DNA of 64,000 bases from Bacteroidia bacterium (GCA_014376805.1 JACMQU010000001.1:1-64000); one strand, 5' to 3'. Positions 16,361-26,134 are shown, counted from the stretch's first letter. Program-made: numbers and translations. The notes: generated from the letters alone by a model not told the origin.

Positions 16361-19294
16361 ATGGAACCTAACACTTTACTTGATACCAGAATAAGCCTGC
16401 TTATTGATGCAAGACAAGCAGACAAATCTTTTTGGAATGGCTTGAATCAATACCTGCTGAAAACAAAACAAGATACCGAATTTTTTTGCCTTGTGAAGGA
16501 TATTTATACCGACAAAAGTATAACAGACTGGTCGGTAAAAAATAAAATTCAACAGGTTGTTTTTGATAAAAATAAAACACTTTTTCAAAACATGCGTGAA
16601 GTTGCAGCCGCCGTAAGTGGTTCTTCAATTTTATTACTATTCAACACCCTGTTGCCTGTTGCAAATTTGGTTCAGACCTTACAAATCAACAAGAAACAGA
16701 TAGCGACAAATAAGCTTACAATTGGGTCACAAAACAACAGTATCAAAAGCAGTGTTGGTAAAGCATCTTTTGCTGTTAAAATATTTAATACACTCACCCG
16801 CTTATTCACTCCCATAAATGTAAGAGATGCCAACAGTGGGGTGGTATTTGGCAAAACGCAAACCCTATTGCCATTGCTGAACCATCAACTTATCAGTACC
16901 AATGATTATCAGCAGTTTTTATATCTTTTAAATGCATACGAAATACCTGTTAATGAACTGCCGCTAACTTCAGAGAAAAGAGTACCGGTAAAGTTATTGA
17001 AAGCATTTTCTCAAATTTTTGAACTACGCATTAATTATTTTATTAAAGATGCCTTGTGGCAAATTAAAAAAGAACCGGTTAATTTATCAGATGGTAATAG
17101 TCCGGTTTATAGATTGGCGTATTTTACCTGTTTTTTATTAGCCTTGTTTTTTATGCCTTTGCTTAGTCAGGATTTTGGCAGCACCTGGGATGAAAAAGCG
17201 CACAATGATTATTCTCAGTTATCCTATAATTATTTTACAAGTTTTGGTGCCGATAGTGCAGCACTGGCAGAATCTACAAATAGTGCAGATTTTATAAGAC
17301 AAGCTTACAGGTATTATGGCGAACAATTAAATACCATAGCCGCATTTGTTTATAATTGGGCAGGCACAGGCGTTTACGAAACAAGGCATCTGATCAATTC
17401 TTTTTATGGATTGCTCGGTTTAATATTTACCTCCTTAATTGCATTTGAACTGGCTGGCTGGCGTGCAGCAACGCTTGCGCTGCTCTTTATGTTCTTTAAC
17501 CCCGGCTGGCTGGGTCATAGTATGAACAACCCAACAGATATTCCATTTGCAACAGGTTTTGCCTTTGCCGGATATTTTATGATTAAGGTAATACGAACAT
17601 TACCACGGCCTAAATTTGCGCACGTTTTCTGGTTAGCGGTGGGTATTGGCATTGGCATTGCTTCGCGGGTTGGGGCATTTTTAATAGTAGCTTATTTTGG
17701 TTTATTTTTAGGTGTAAACTGGCTTAATAAATTTAAAGAAAAACAAAAAGATATTGGCAAACTTATTTTGCCTTATGCCAAACTTTTAATCATTGTTACT
17801 ATCATTGGCTATATTCTTGGAATCTTATTATGGCCTTATGGTATCAGTAATCCCTTTAAGCATCCCTTCGAGGCTTTTTCAAAAGCTTCTTCCAATGCCT
17901 TCTATACAAATAATGTTGAATTGTTTGAAGGAAAAAGAATGTACATGCTTACTACGGCTCCATGGTATTATGTATTCAAATTTCTAGGCATTGGTAATCC
18001 TGTTTATCTTTTATTGGGATTATTATTATCTGTAATTTTAATTAAACCGTTAAAAGCAAAAGTAGGTTTGGGCAATATAGCCATGTTATTATTCATGGTA
18101 TTCTTTCCAATACTTTACGCTGAATACAGTAACCTTAACTATTATAATGGTTGGCGGCACTATTTGTTTATTCTGCCTTTTGCTTTACCCTTAGCAGCAG
18201 TAAGCTATGATTATTTGCTCTCCCGAAGAAAGTATATTGCCATAGGATCAGCCCTGATACTTGCCGTATTGTTTGCCAAACCAACCTACTGGATTATAAA
18301 AAACCATCCGAATGAATATGTTTATTTTAATGAATTAACAGGAGGTTTAAAAGGTGCTTATGGATATTATGAAACAGATTATTATAGCAATTCCTGTAGG
18401 GAAGCCGCAGAATGGATTGCCCGCAAACATCCAAATGACAGCCTTATTATCGGAATTAATAATGAAACCACTACCGCAGCATACTGGGCACATCAGATTA
18501 ACCCACGGCTAAATTTTGTGTGGACGCGGGAAAGTGAAGAACAAAAACAAAGCTGGGATTACCTGATATTAACTACCCGTACCTTTTCTAAGAACGAGTT
18601 ATTAAACGGCTCGTTTCCTCCAAAGGGTACAGTTTACACGGTAGAGGCCGACGGCGTGCCCCTGGCTGCAGTTATTAAACGTGAAGACTGGAATATGCCT
18701 CGTGGTTATAATTCGCTCCTTAAACAAGATTTTGATTCTGCTTATTACTACTTCCGAAAGGCAACCGCTTATGCACCTAAAGACGAAGAAACCTGGCGAA
18801 TGTTAGGCTTTTCCTTAATTAACCGCTCAAGTTGGGATAGTGCTGAAATGGCAATCAGAAAGTCTATAGAAATTTATCCGGAGAACTTCTCTGCCTATAG
18901 TAATTTAGGATTGGTATATTTTAACAGAAAAGAATTTAAGAAAGCCACACAGGCTTTTGATTCATCAACAACCTATAAAGAAAATATGGTTGAAAGCTGG
19001 TACTATAGTGCCCTCTCCTATCTAAATTTAAACGATTATAACAATGCCATTAAACAACTGGAAATGGCTGTTAAACATAATGCAAGTATCCCCGAAGTTT
19101 ACTATTACCTGGCTAAATCTTATGATGCTACCGGTAACACCCAAAAGGCTGCCGATAATTATCAGTTAGCACTATCCATTAACCCTAATTTTGTTCAGGC
19201 ATGGGGAGATCTGGCAGCAGTTTTTACTAAACTTGGCAAACAGGATTTTGCAAATCAATGTCTCGAAAAATATCATGCATTAGGTGGTAAATAG
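16361..19294 (+). CDS. Pseudo-GT2 / PMT-like integral membrane glycosyltransferase / TPR fusion
   Basis: A 977-residue three-part protein. Residues ~1-230 follow the outline of a polyprenyl-phosphate sugar synthase (ISLLIDARQADKSFW; later NVRDANSGVVFGKTQ and NAYEIPVNELPL) but lack the DxD metal site. Residues ~245-640 are a multi-pass membrane domain of the PMT/ArnT type with the acidic first-loop motif FGSTWDEKAHNDY. Residues ~745-977 hold several TPR units, probably periplasmic. It likely takes a lipid-linked sugar made by the 14599 enzyme and transfers it to an acceptor outside the membrane; this is inference from context. It is the last gene of the unit, followed by a strong terminator. 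The degenerate N-terminal domain may serve in docking. Confidence 0.8.
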   Translation: MEPNTLLDTRISLLIDARQADKSFWNGLNQYLLKTKQDTEFFCLVKDIYTDKSITDWSVKNKIQQVVFDKNKTLFQNMREVAAAVSGSSILLLFNTLLPVANLVQTLQINKKQIATNKLTIGSQNNSIKSSVGKASFAVKIFNTLTRLFTPINVRDANSGVVFGKTQTLLPLLNHQLISTNDYQQFLYLLNAYEIPVNELPLTSEKRVPVKLLKAFSQIFELRINYFIKDALWQIKKEPVNLSDGNSPVYRLAYFTCFLLALFFMPLLSQDFGSTWDEKAHNDYSQLSYNYFTSFGADSAALAESTNSADFIRQAYRYYGEQLNTIAAFVYNWAGTGVYETRHLINSFYGLLGLIFTSLIAFELAGWRAATLALLFMFFNPGWLGHSMNNPTDIPFATGFAFAGYFMIKVIRTLPRPKFAHVFWLAVGIGIGIASRVGAFLIVAYFGLFLGVNWLNKFKEKQKDIGKLILPYAKLLIIVTIIGYILGILLWPYGISNPFKHPFEAFSKASSNAFYTNNVELFEGKRMYMLTTAPWYYVFKFLGIGNPVYLLLGLLLSVILIKPLKAKVGLGNIAMLLFMVFFPILYAEYSNLNYYNGWRHYLFILPFALPLAAVSYDYLLSRRKYIAIGSALILAVLFAKPTYWIIKNHPNEYVYFNELTGGLKGAYGYYETDYYSNSCREAAEWIARKHPNDSLIIGINNETTTAAYWAHQINPRLNFVWTRESEEQKQSWDYLILTTRTFSKNELLNGSFPPKGTVYTVEADGVPLAAVIKREDWNMPRGYNSLLKQDFDSAYYYFRKATAYAPKDEETWRMLGFSLINRSSWDSAEMAIRKSIEIYPENFSAYSNLGLVYFNRKEFKKATQAFDSSTTYKENMVESWYYSALSYLNLNDYNNAIKQLEMAVKHNASIPEVYYYLAKSYDATGNTQKAADNYQLALSINPNFVQAWGDLAAVFTKLGKQDFANQCLEKYHALGGK

Positions 19295-19357
19295 CTGAAT
19301 TTTCGATACCGGAAAACCTTTTATTAACAGCCTTTTTAATAGCTGTCTAATTTTTGT

Positions 19358-19400
19358 AAAAAGCCGAATCCTTCGTCAATAGAGGAGTTCGGCTTTTTTT
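19358..19400 (+). terminator. Rho-independent terminator
   Basis: A stem with AAAAAGCCGAA on the left and TTCGGCTTTTTTT on the right, plus an inner CCT/AGG pairing, ends in a run of seven T. It closes the glycosyltransferase operon 63 bases after its last stop codon. Confidence 0.9.
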
Positions 19401-19493
19401 ATTATTACTTCTTCTCTCATTTAAGGGTAATCCACCGGATTAATGTAAAGGTGCAGTGTTAAGGCAGTATAAATACTGTGTAGTTTCGTAGTA

Positions 19494-20663
19494 ATGATAC
19501 TGATTAATAAATACGAGCCCCTCATTTCTATCGATGAAGCATTTTTAAAATGCGTTCAGGACCATGTTGAGCTTTGTAAGATTTATGAATTTATCGACCT
19601 GCCTGATCAGATTAGAGTAATAGAAAAACAAAATAGCACCATACTGCGAAATTATTATGCCAATGCACTTGATAACAACCTGCTTGAAATTAAGACCGTA
19701 AAGTATTTAATCAATAAAAACCTAAGACCAGGAAACATTGCAGAAAAAGCTGTTGAACAATATCAAAAAGCCGAACAATTTATTAATGAGCAACTGCATG
19801 AACAATTAAGTGTGCCTTTATTATACCAGTTACAAAGAATTATTATTGATGATCTTTACCAGAATAATAGTGAAATAAATTTGTTTTCGACACAGCAGGC
19901 ACGCTTGCCCGAAAAGCTGAATGTAGAAACAGAACTGGAACTGGAAAGTCTTTTTGAATTTCTTAATAATGATACTGAATTTCATCCCATAGTTCAATCA
20001 TGGATGTTGCATTTTCGTTTAATTTCACTGCCCCTTTTTAGTTTATCACAAACTAAATTTGCAAACCTAGTGCAGTACTTCTGGTTACGTAAACATAAAA
20101 TGGATATGTTTGGCCTGTTAAGTATTGAACACGAAATTTATATTAATAAAACCGAGTACGATGAATTACTAAACAAAGTTAAACCGGGAGAAGAAATAAG
20201 CCTCAACGACCTTATTGCTTTCGGACTTCAATTACACCGGACACAACTAAACCGACTTAAAGATTTGTTCAAGTCGTACTTTAGAAAACAGGTTGATTTT
20301 GAAAAATTAAACCCACGACAGAAAAACATTATGAATTATGTTTTCGAACGTGGTTATAAATTAAAAGAAATTGACGATAGTATTTTAAATAAACGCCAAA
20401 AGCTAATCATGTATATTATTCAACACCGGGGTTTTATTTCAACAAAAGAACTGGTGAATGAATTTGATTGCAACCGTAAAACCATACAACGCGATTTTAC
20501 CATGTTGCTGGAGTTGGAACTGGTAAGATCAATAGGTGCCGGTGCCGGATTACGTTATTGTATTAACCTGCATGAAAAAGGAAATCCGCTATTGGAAAAA
20601 TACCAAGCGGATTTCGTTAAAATAGCTACACTAAATGAAGATAACGGACAAGAAGAATTATAA
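19494..20663 (+). CDS. Degenerate Fic-fold protein with C-terminal winged helix
   Basis: A 389-residue protein. Residues ~80-200 follow the Fic domain closely (EKAVEQYQKAEQFI, HPIVQSWMLHFRLI). At the place of the catalytic loop HPFxDGNGR, however, residues 179-187 read LPLFSLSQT, so the active histidine, aspartate, asparagine and arginine are all missing. Residues ~300-370 form a DeoR-like winged helix (FISTKELVNEFDCNRKTIQRD). Active Fic proteins AMPylate targets; this one should not. It may act as a DNA-binding regulator that kept the Fic fold as a scaffold or sensor. It stands alone after a terminator and ends 6 bases into the convergent DUF2795 gene. Confidence 0.7.
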   Translation: MILINKYEPLISIDEAFLKCVQDHVELCKIYEFIDLPDQIRVIEKQNSTILRNYYANALDNNLLEIKTVKYLINKNLRPGNIAEKAVEQYQKAEQFINEQLHEQLSVPLLYQLQRIIIDDLYQNNSEINLFSTQQARLPEKLNVETELELESLFEFLNNDTEFHPIVQSWMLHFRLISLPLFSLSQTKFANLVQYFWLRKHKMDMFGLLSIEHEIYINKTEYDELLNKVKPGEEISLNDLIAFGLQLHRTQLNRLKDLFKSYFRKQVDFEKLNPRQKNIMNYVFERGYKLKEIDDSILNKRQKLIMYIIQHRGFISTKELVNEFDCNRKTIQRDFTMLLELELVRSIGAGAGLRYCINLHEKGNPLLEKYQADFVKIATLNEDNGQEEL

Positions 20664-20879
20664 TTCGTCCTCGTTGTAAAAATAATCTTCACTAGTCGGG
20701 TAATCAGGCCAGATCTCATCAATGGTTTCAAATGGCTCACCATCATCTTCCAGTTCCTGTAAGTTTTCAATCACCTCCAATGGTGCTCCCGAACGGATAG
20801 CATAATCTATTAACTCATCTTTGGTTGCAGGCCACGGGGCGTCATCTAAATAAGATGCAAGTTCTAAAGTCCAGTACAT
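20658..20879 (-). CDS. DUF2795-family small acidic protein
   Basis: A 73-residue acidic protein matching the DUF2795 family (WTLELASYLDDAPWPATKDEL, DYAIRSGAPLEVIENLQEL). The function is not established. It is full length for the family. Its stop codon overlaps the end of the convergent Fic-like gene by 6 bases. It appears monocistronic, with a short AT-rich gap before its ATG. Confidence 0.88.
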   Translation of the reverse strand: MYWTLELASYLDDAPWPATKDELIDYAIRSGAPLEVIENLQELEDDGEPFETIDEIWPDYPTSEDYFYNEDEL

Positions 20880-20961
20880 ATCGTAATCAATTTAATTTTA
20901 CGCGAATTTAAAAAAACCAATCACTTATTGATGAAGTTTTTATTAAACTTCCAACTATAAA

Positions 20962-22032
20962 TCAAAGCCCTTGATTATGAATTAGTTCCTTTACAGCGTT
21001 CCGGTCTGTTTTCCCGTTTTCTGTGAGAGGCCACTCACTTATCACCCTTATTTCCTTTGGTAAATGATATTTGGGGAGCTTATCGCTTATCATATCAATC
21101 AATTCCTGAAATTCAAATTTGCTAATCGATTCCGTAGTTACACAGATACATTTTTGCCCCAAATCATCATCTGAAATCGACGAGATCATGAAATTGCCCC
21201 TGATTAATTTCTTTACCTTCAGTGCCTCTGATATGGCATTCTCAATTTGCTCAGGATTTAACTTTATGCCTCCGCTATTAATTACAAAATCGGATCTTCC
21301 CAATACCTTAAAGCTACCATCATTTAATATGTTAACTTCATCATGCGTTTCTATCCAGTGATTAATAAAATTTGTTTTGATACAGATACATCCACCATCA
21401 GTCATCTTGATTTTTACATGAGCGAGCGGATAAAATGAATCCTCTTTACCAACTCTTCTCAATGCTACATGAGAAAGTGTTTCAGTCATGCCATAAGTAT
21501 GAAATGTTTCTGGCAATCCTTGTTTCAATTGCGTTTCTAAAAAGGGTGCAATGTTTGCGCCACCAATTAAAACCTGCCTAAATCTGTTAAATTTACTGAA
21601 ACTAAAATTTCCGACGTTTAGTTGAATAGGTACAAATGAGGCAAAAGTATATGGATGATCTTCTGATAATAGGGCCAGAACATTTGCATTAGGTTCAACC
21701 AATGTAATTTCACAATCAAGCTCCAATGCTCTTGCTATCATCATGGCGCCTCCTACAAACTTTGGGTTGATACAACAAAAAATATGCTGGGGATAATCAC
21801 GAAGGCGTAAAGCCGTTATGGTTAATCGCGCACTCGCCTGTAATTGTTCTTTGTTAAACCCGAAGGCATGTGGCGCACCAGTGCTACCTGATGTAAAAAA
21901 AATAAACGGTAACTTATGATACCAATTGTATAAAAATCTGGCGGTATTTGCAGCATAATCCTCATGCCATATCATCGAGGCAAATGTTTCACCATCGTAA
22001 ACTTTGTTTTGAAAGTGGATTTTGAAACTCAT
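20962..22032 (-). CDS. menE: o-Succinylbenzoate-CoA ligase (MenE-like, AMP-forming)
   Basis: A 356-residue member of the ANL adenylating enzymes, shorter than typical acyl-CoA synthetases, as expected for Bacteroidota MenE. Motifs are the P-loop FFTSGSTGAPH, HTYGMTETLSHVALR, GRSDFVINSGGIKLNP and the catalytic lysine region PLTENGKTDRNAV. MenE activates o-succinylbenzoate to its CoA ester in menaquinone biosynthesis. No other men gene is adjacent. The divergent region upstream is 358 bases to the next, broken, gene. Confidence 0.85.
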   Translation of the reverse strand: MSFKIHFQNKVYDGETFASMIWHEDYAANTARFLYNWYHKLPFIFFTSGSTGAPHAFGFNKEQLQASARLTITALRLRDYPQHIFCCINPKFVGGAMMIARALELDCEITLVEPNANVLALLSEDHPYTFASFVPIQLNVGNFSFSKFNRFRQVLIGGANIAPFLETQLKQGLPETFHTYGMTETLSHVALRRVGKEDSFYPLAHVKIKMTDGGCICIKTNFINHWIETHDEVNILNDGSFKVLGRSDFVINSGGIKLNPEQIENAISEALKVKKLIRGNFMISSISDDDLGQKCICVTTESISKFEFQELIDMISDKLPKYHLPKEIRVISEWPLTENGKTDRNAVKELIHNQGL

Positions 22033-22390
22033 GGTTAAAAGAGGGTAAGAAATTATAATATCATACTTAGGATGTTCGTTTATTTTATCAGCCTTTTTAT
22101 TGCTGAACCAAAAGTTTTTTACTGATCAATTGATGGCCCACTTCAATTCTTAAAAATAGATGCCATCATTCAATGCAGGCAATGTATATTTTGTTTGATG
22201 TAATCCGATGAAAAAGAAAAAATGAGTTGTAATCTGAAAGAAATAAAATCTCTATATTTAATAAAAAGGGTTAAACAAATTTCAACATTTGCACGAAATA
22301 TATAAAAAAGAAAACATGATTTGTTTTTTAATTCATTATTCTATATTTGATTAACAAATTTTAAAATTATTAAACCTTTTAAGTCGTTAC
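22033..22390. other. Divergent intergenic region between menE and a broken T9SS gene
   Basis: 358 AT-rich bases with no gene. It holds a canonical Bacteroidota promoter facing right (22320-22349). Nothing else was recognised. Confidence 0.6.
22320..22349 (+). promoter_or_regulatory. Canonical Bacteroidota promoter (-33 TTTG, -7 TATATTTG)
   Basis: TTTG at 22320-22323 is followed by an 18-base spacer and TATATTTG at 22342-22349, matching both elements exactly. It lies 41 bases upstream of the ATG of the frameshifted T9SS gene. Confidence 0.7.
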
Positions 22391-23108
22391 ATGAAACAAT
22401 TTTTTCTTTAATTTTCTTTCTTGTTTCACTAACTTGTTCTGCTCAAATTCCTACTGGAGTTATTAATTATTATACCCCTGCTGAGCCAACAGGTGGGGCA
22501 CATTATGCCTTTATTAATAGTAACGCACAACTCATTGATGCTCCAATTGGTGAAATTTGGACTGCTGATGGAAATTATCGCAATCATGCATATTTAAAAA
22601 TAACACAGGATGGGGACAATTTTTATAATTATTTCACCCTTAGTTAAAGTGTCACTTGCCAAATAACGATTTAAACTATCATTACGTTATGGGAGAATAT
22701 GACAATACTTCAACAGGGAAAGAATTTTTAGGAAGCCCAGGCCATTTTTATACAACTGTTTTAGCCACACCTCAAGTAAATACTGATTCATCAGCTTATT
22801 ATTTCACTACCGGGCAAAAAGACATTAATAAAATTTACGCTGAAAATCTTCGCTTATCAATTTATCCAAATCCAATTAATAATAATCAAGAATTAACCGT
22901 ACACTATTACGTAGCTGCACAAACACAAATCAGTCTCGAATTATATGATAATTCAGGAAAACTAATTGATCAAAAAACATTAGCTACAGCGGGAAGAAAT
23001 ATTGGAGAACAAAAATTTAATACTGCGCCCCTGACTAATGGAATCTATTTTATCCGCCTTAAAACAGATTCGGAAAATACCACACAGCGATTCATTATTA
23101 ATAGATAA
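22391..23108 (+). pseudogene. Frameshifted T9SS cargo gene (signal peptide, short domain, type A sorting domain)
   Basis: Three pieces of one gene lie in different frames. From the ATG at 22391, frame 1 stops after six codons. Restoring one T in the adjacent T-run gives the signal peptide MKQFFSLIFFLVSLTCSAQ and continues as IPTGVINYYTPAEPTGG to a stop at 22645-22647. The reading then resumes in another frame near 22647-22656 (LPNNDLNYHYVMGEYDN) and ends with a type A sorting domain (LRLSIYPNPINNN, GIYFIRLKT, FIINR). A good promoter precedes it. Two single-base changes would restore about 238 codons, so it is either a recent pseudogene or two sequencing or assembly errors. The function of the short middle domain is unknown. 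Confidence 0.75.
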
Positions 23109-23119
23109 AATAGCACCAA

Positions 23120-24586
23120 ATGAAAGCTCGCAATGGGGTTGTTTTATATTTAATGTTGCTTCTATTTTTGATGGATAACCCGCTCTGCGCCCAAACAAAT
23201 CTAATCCCAAACCATAGTTTTGAAGAATATATTAAATGCCCGGACCAGGATATTTGGCTAGGCAACGATATTAGCAGGTTCGTTAAAGACTGGTTAGATC
23301 CAGGTTATTCTGCAACACAATATTTTAATTCCTGCGCTTACGGACCTGCCAAATTAATCAGCAGCGTACCAACTAACCTATTCGGGATCAGAAATGCTTC
23401 TGATGGCAATGCCTACATTGCAATAAGAGGTTATGGAACTACAAACGCCAGAAATTATCCGGGAGTTAAATTAATGTTCTCTTTAATTAAAGGGCAAAGT
23501 TACAAGGTTGGTTTTAAAGCGAGTTTAGCTGATTCATCTTCGGGCAATATTGATAAATTAGGAATGCTGTTTTATGAAAACAATCCAATGCCAGATTTAT
23601 ATTCTTACGATATCAATGGTCCATGTGTAATCTTTCCCAATAGGGCACATCTAATTTCAACAAAACAATTAGATACTAGTTGGAATGAGGTAAGCGGAAT
23701 TTTTAAAGCCGATTTAAATTACAATTATTGCATACTCGGCAATTTATTTGATTCTTCCATCACCCACTTCGTGAGAGATTATACCAAGCCAAGCTATGGT
23801 GAAAATGGTCAACATCAAAATGTAGTGATGTATTATATTGATGACGTAAGCGTAACTGAATACGGTAAAAGAATTGTATTTACAGACACTATTTTTTGTA
23901 TAAATGACACCTTAAATATAGCTGAAGGCGGGCAGGCTTATGTACCTTTCTTTTGGTCGTTTCATGCCAATGGCTCAGATACAATATCATTAGATAGCAA
24001 TTTAATTTTAACGCATCTCAATCATGATACAACCATTTATTTAATTACACCATTAAATACCGATTCGGTAAGATTTTATTTTTACCCACCACCTGTTGTA
24101 AGTATTATTGGAAGCACCACACTCTGCAACGACTCTATATTAACCTTAAAAAGCCTGCTTAATAAATTTCAATTGCATGTAAAATATAAGTGGTCAACCG
24201 GAGAAGCAAGCCCTGAAATTAAAGTTGCTAATGAAGGTATTTATAAGGTAACAGTAACATTAGGTTCTTGCCGGTCAACAGATGAAAAAACCGTGAAGTA
24301 TTGCACAAATTCATTGTTTGTGCCAAATGCATTTACACCCGATCATGATAACCTAAATGATAATTTTGAAATTACCAGTAGAAGCATTGAAAAATTTAAT
24401 ATCGAAATTTATGACAAATGGGGTAAGCAGGTTTTTAGTTCCAATAATCTTTTGCATTCATGGGATGGGACATACGTAAGCATTTCTTCACCTTCCGATG
24501 TGTACTTTTATCAAATTAATTATACCACTAAACAAGAGCCCCTGTTTGAGAAAATTTTAAAAGGAACAATCACATTGCTTAGATAA
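23120..24586 (+). CDS. Secreted protein with type B T9SS (gliding motility CHU_C-type) C-terminal domain
   Basis: A 488-residue protein. The signal peptide ends near NPLCAQ. The N-terminal domain starts NLIPNHSFEEYIKCPDQ, a pattern common in Bacteroidota surface proteins with a jelly-roll-like fold. A middle Ig/SprB-like stretch follows (SIIGSTTLCNDSIL, YKWSTGEASPEIKVANEGIY). The C-terminal ~85 residues are the type B sorting domain (SLFVPNAFTPDHDNLND, YDKWGKQVF, SWDGTY). Proteins of this kind are exported by T9SS and held at the cell surface, often as adhesins. It begins 11 bases after the broken T9SS gene and may share its promoter. Confidence 0.9.
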   Translation: MKARNGVVLYLMLLLFLMDNPLCAQTNLIPNHSFEEYIKCPDQDIWLGNDISRFVKDWLDPGYSATQYFNSCAYGPAKLISSVPTNLFGIRNASDGNAYIAIRGYGTTNARNYPGVKLMFSLIKGQSYKVGFKASLADSSSGNIDKLGMLFYENNPMPDLYSYDINGPCVIFPNRAHLISTKQLDTSWNEVSGIFKADLNYNYCILGNLFDSSITHFVRDYTKPSYGENGQHQNVVMYYIDDVSVTEYGKRIVFTDTIFCINDTLNIAEGGQAYVPFFWSFHANGSDTISLDSNLILTHLNHDTTIYLITPLNTDSVRFYFYPPPVVSIIGSTTLCNDSILTLKSLLNKFQLHVKYKWSTGEASPEIKVANEGIYKVTVTLGSCRSTDEKTVKYCTNSLFVPNAFTPDHDNLNDNFEITSRSIEKFNIEIYDKWGKQVFSSNNLLHSWDGTYVSISSPSDVYFYQINYTTKQEPLFEKILKGTITLLR

Positions 24587-24805
24587 AACCATTTTTTAAT
24601 TAAATAAGCTATAACTCAAAAGGGTTAAAAAATTAGAATAACATGATTCTGTAGATGTATTTAAATAAGTACTTTTTCTATCATTTAACCGGATGCAAAT
24701 AAGCAAATAAGCTCACCTCGCCTTTTAATATTAACTTCTTTCTAAAACAAAACTCTTTAAAAGATTGCCAACAAAAAAGGAATAATTTAAGTTGTCAAAA
24801 ATACA

Positions 24806-26134
24806 TCAATGGCCTCTCTTAATCCACAGTTGTGGGTTTTGTAATACCCTCTGTTTATATATTTCGAAGTGCAATGGTGTAGTTCCATCTTCTTCACTGG
24901 TAGCCAGTATTCCAACCTTATCTCCCGTTTCTATTTGTTGTCCTATTTTTACAAATACCGTGGCAAGTCTCGCATACACGGTAAAATATTCACCATGGCT
25001 GATGAGCACCACCCGTTCCATGCCCGGAATAGGGAAAATGGCTTTAACAGTTCCGTTAAATATGGTTTGAACAGTTGCATTTGTTTTGGTAGTAATATCA
25101 ACGCCATTATTATTGGTAATCACTCCTTTTAAGGAAGGGTGAGAATGTTCTCCAAAAGATTCAGTAATATTTCCTGATTCGAGAGGCCATGGTAAACGTC
25201 CTTTGTTTGATGCAAAATCGTTACTCAATTTCAGATCAGCTTCATTTAAATAACTATTTGCAGTACGTGTATCTTTTACTACAGGTAATGGTTTGTTTTT
25301 GGCTGTAGCAACTTTTGCAGCTCTTTTAGCAGCCGCCCTCATCCTCGCCTCTTCTGCCCTGCGAGCTTCTTCAATTTCTCTGGCTATCAACTCTCCTATG
25401 GCCTTATTAAGTCGTTTGGCATTTTTTTCCTGTTCAACTATTTGTTGATTAAGTTCAGACACTTTTTGTTGTAGTTTATTAAGCATTACTGCTTCCACCT
25501 TTTTATCTTTTTCAAGCAACAGTTTTTCCTTTTCCTTTTCTGTAAGTAAGAAGTTTTTTTTCTGTTTAATACCAATCATTTCACTAATCCCGTCAATAAT
25601 GGCATTTTGCGTATTTAAAATTAACAAGCCTTGCATTTGCCGGTATTGCCCGTATTGATTAAGATACCGAAGCCTTTTATATGCCTGGTTAAAGTTTTTT
25701 GAATCAAATACATATAATAAAGCATCATTAACATTGCGTCTTTTGTAAGCGGCAATAATGTTATCTGCATAATCCTTTTTAAGGTTTTCCAGATCATGCT
25801 GCAAAGTTTGTATTGCCTTACGCTGACCTTCTATCTCAAGGCTCAATTCAAATGTTTCCTGACCTATGTTATCAATTATCCTGACTCTTGTGGTAATTTG
25901 TGTAGATATAACATTTAGCTGCGTAAGGGAGTTATTTTCCTGCACTCGTGTGCGTTCAAGAATTTTCTTATTTTCTATAATTTCTTGTTGAAGGGCTTTG
26001 CGTTTTGCTTCCAGGTCTCTACGCTTGAGATTTGTTTTTTGGCCATAACACAAACTTAGTAAGCACAGTATGCCAACTGTACTTATAAAAATACGTTTAA
26101 AGTACCTGTACCTTATATGATTTTGGAACAACAA
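24806..26134 (-). CDS. envC: EnvC-like murein hydrolase activator (coiled coil plus degenerate LytM/M23 domain)
   Basis: A 442-residue exported protein. The signal peptide is FISTVGILCLLSLCYG. A long coiled coil (~25-290) is rich in Glu, Lys and Gln, and a C-terminal LytM/M23 domain covers ~315-442. The zinc-binding residues of active M23 enzymes are substituted: HxGxD appears as NNGVD, the YAHL histidine is YARL, and HLHFE is PLHFE. This matches EnvC, which is catalytically inactive and activates cell-wall amidases at division sites. Its start overlaps the DUF4292 gene by 38 bases, and it is the last gene of the envelope operon. Confidence 0.88.
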   Translation of the reverse strand: MLFQNHIRYRYFKRIFISTVGILCLLSLCYGQKTNLKRRDLEAKRKALQQEIIENKKILERTRVQENNSLTQLNVISTQITTRVRIIDNIGQETFELSLEIEGQRKAIQTLQHDLENLKKDYADNIIAAYKRRNVNDALLYVFDSKNFNQAYKRLRYLNQYGQYRQMQGLLILNTQNAIIDGISEMIGIKQKKNFLLTEKEKEKLLLEKDKKVEAVMLNKLQQKVSELNQQIVEQEKNAKRLNKAIGELIAREIEEARRAEEARMRAAAKRAAKVATAKNKPLPVVKDTRTANSYLNEADLKLSNDFASNKGRLPWPLESGNITESFGEHSHPSLKGVITNNNGVDITTKTNATVQTIFNGTVKAIFPIPGMERVVLISHGEYFTVYARLATVFVKIGQQIETGDKVGILATSEEDGTTPLHFEIYKQRVLQNPQLWIKRGH

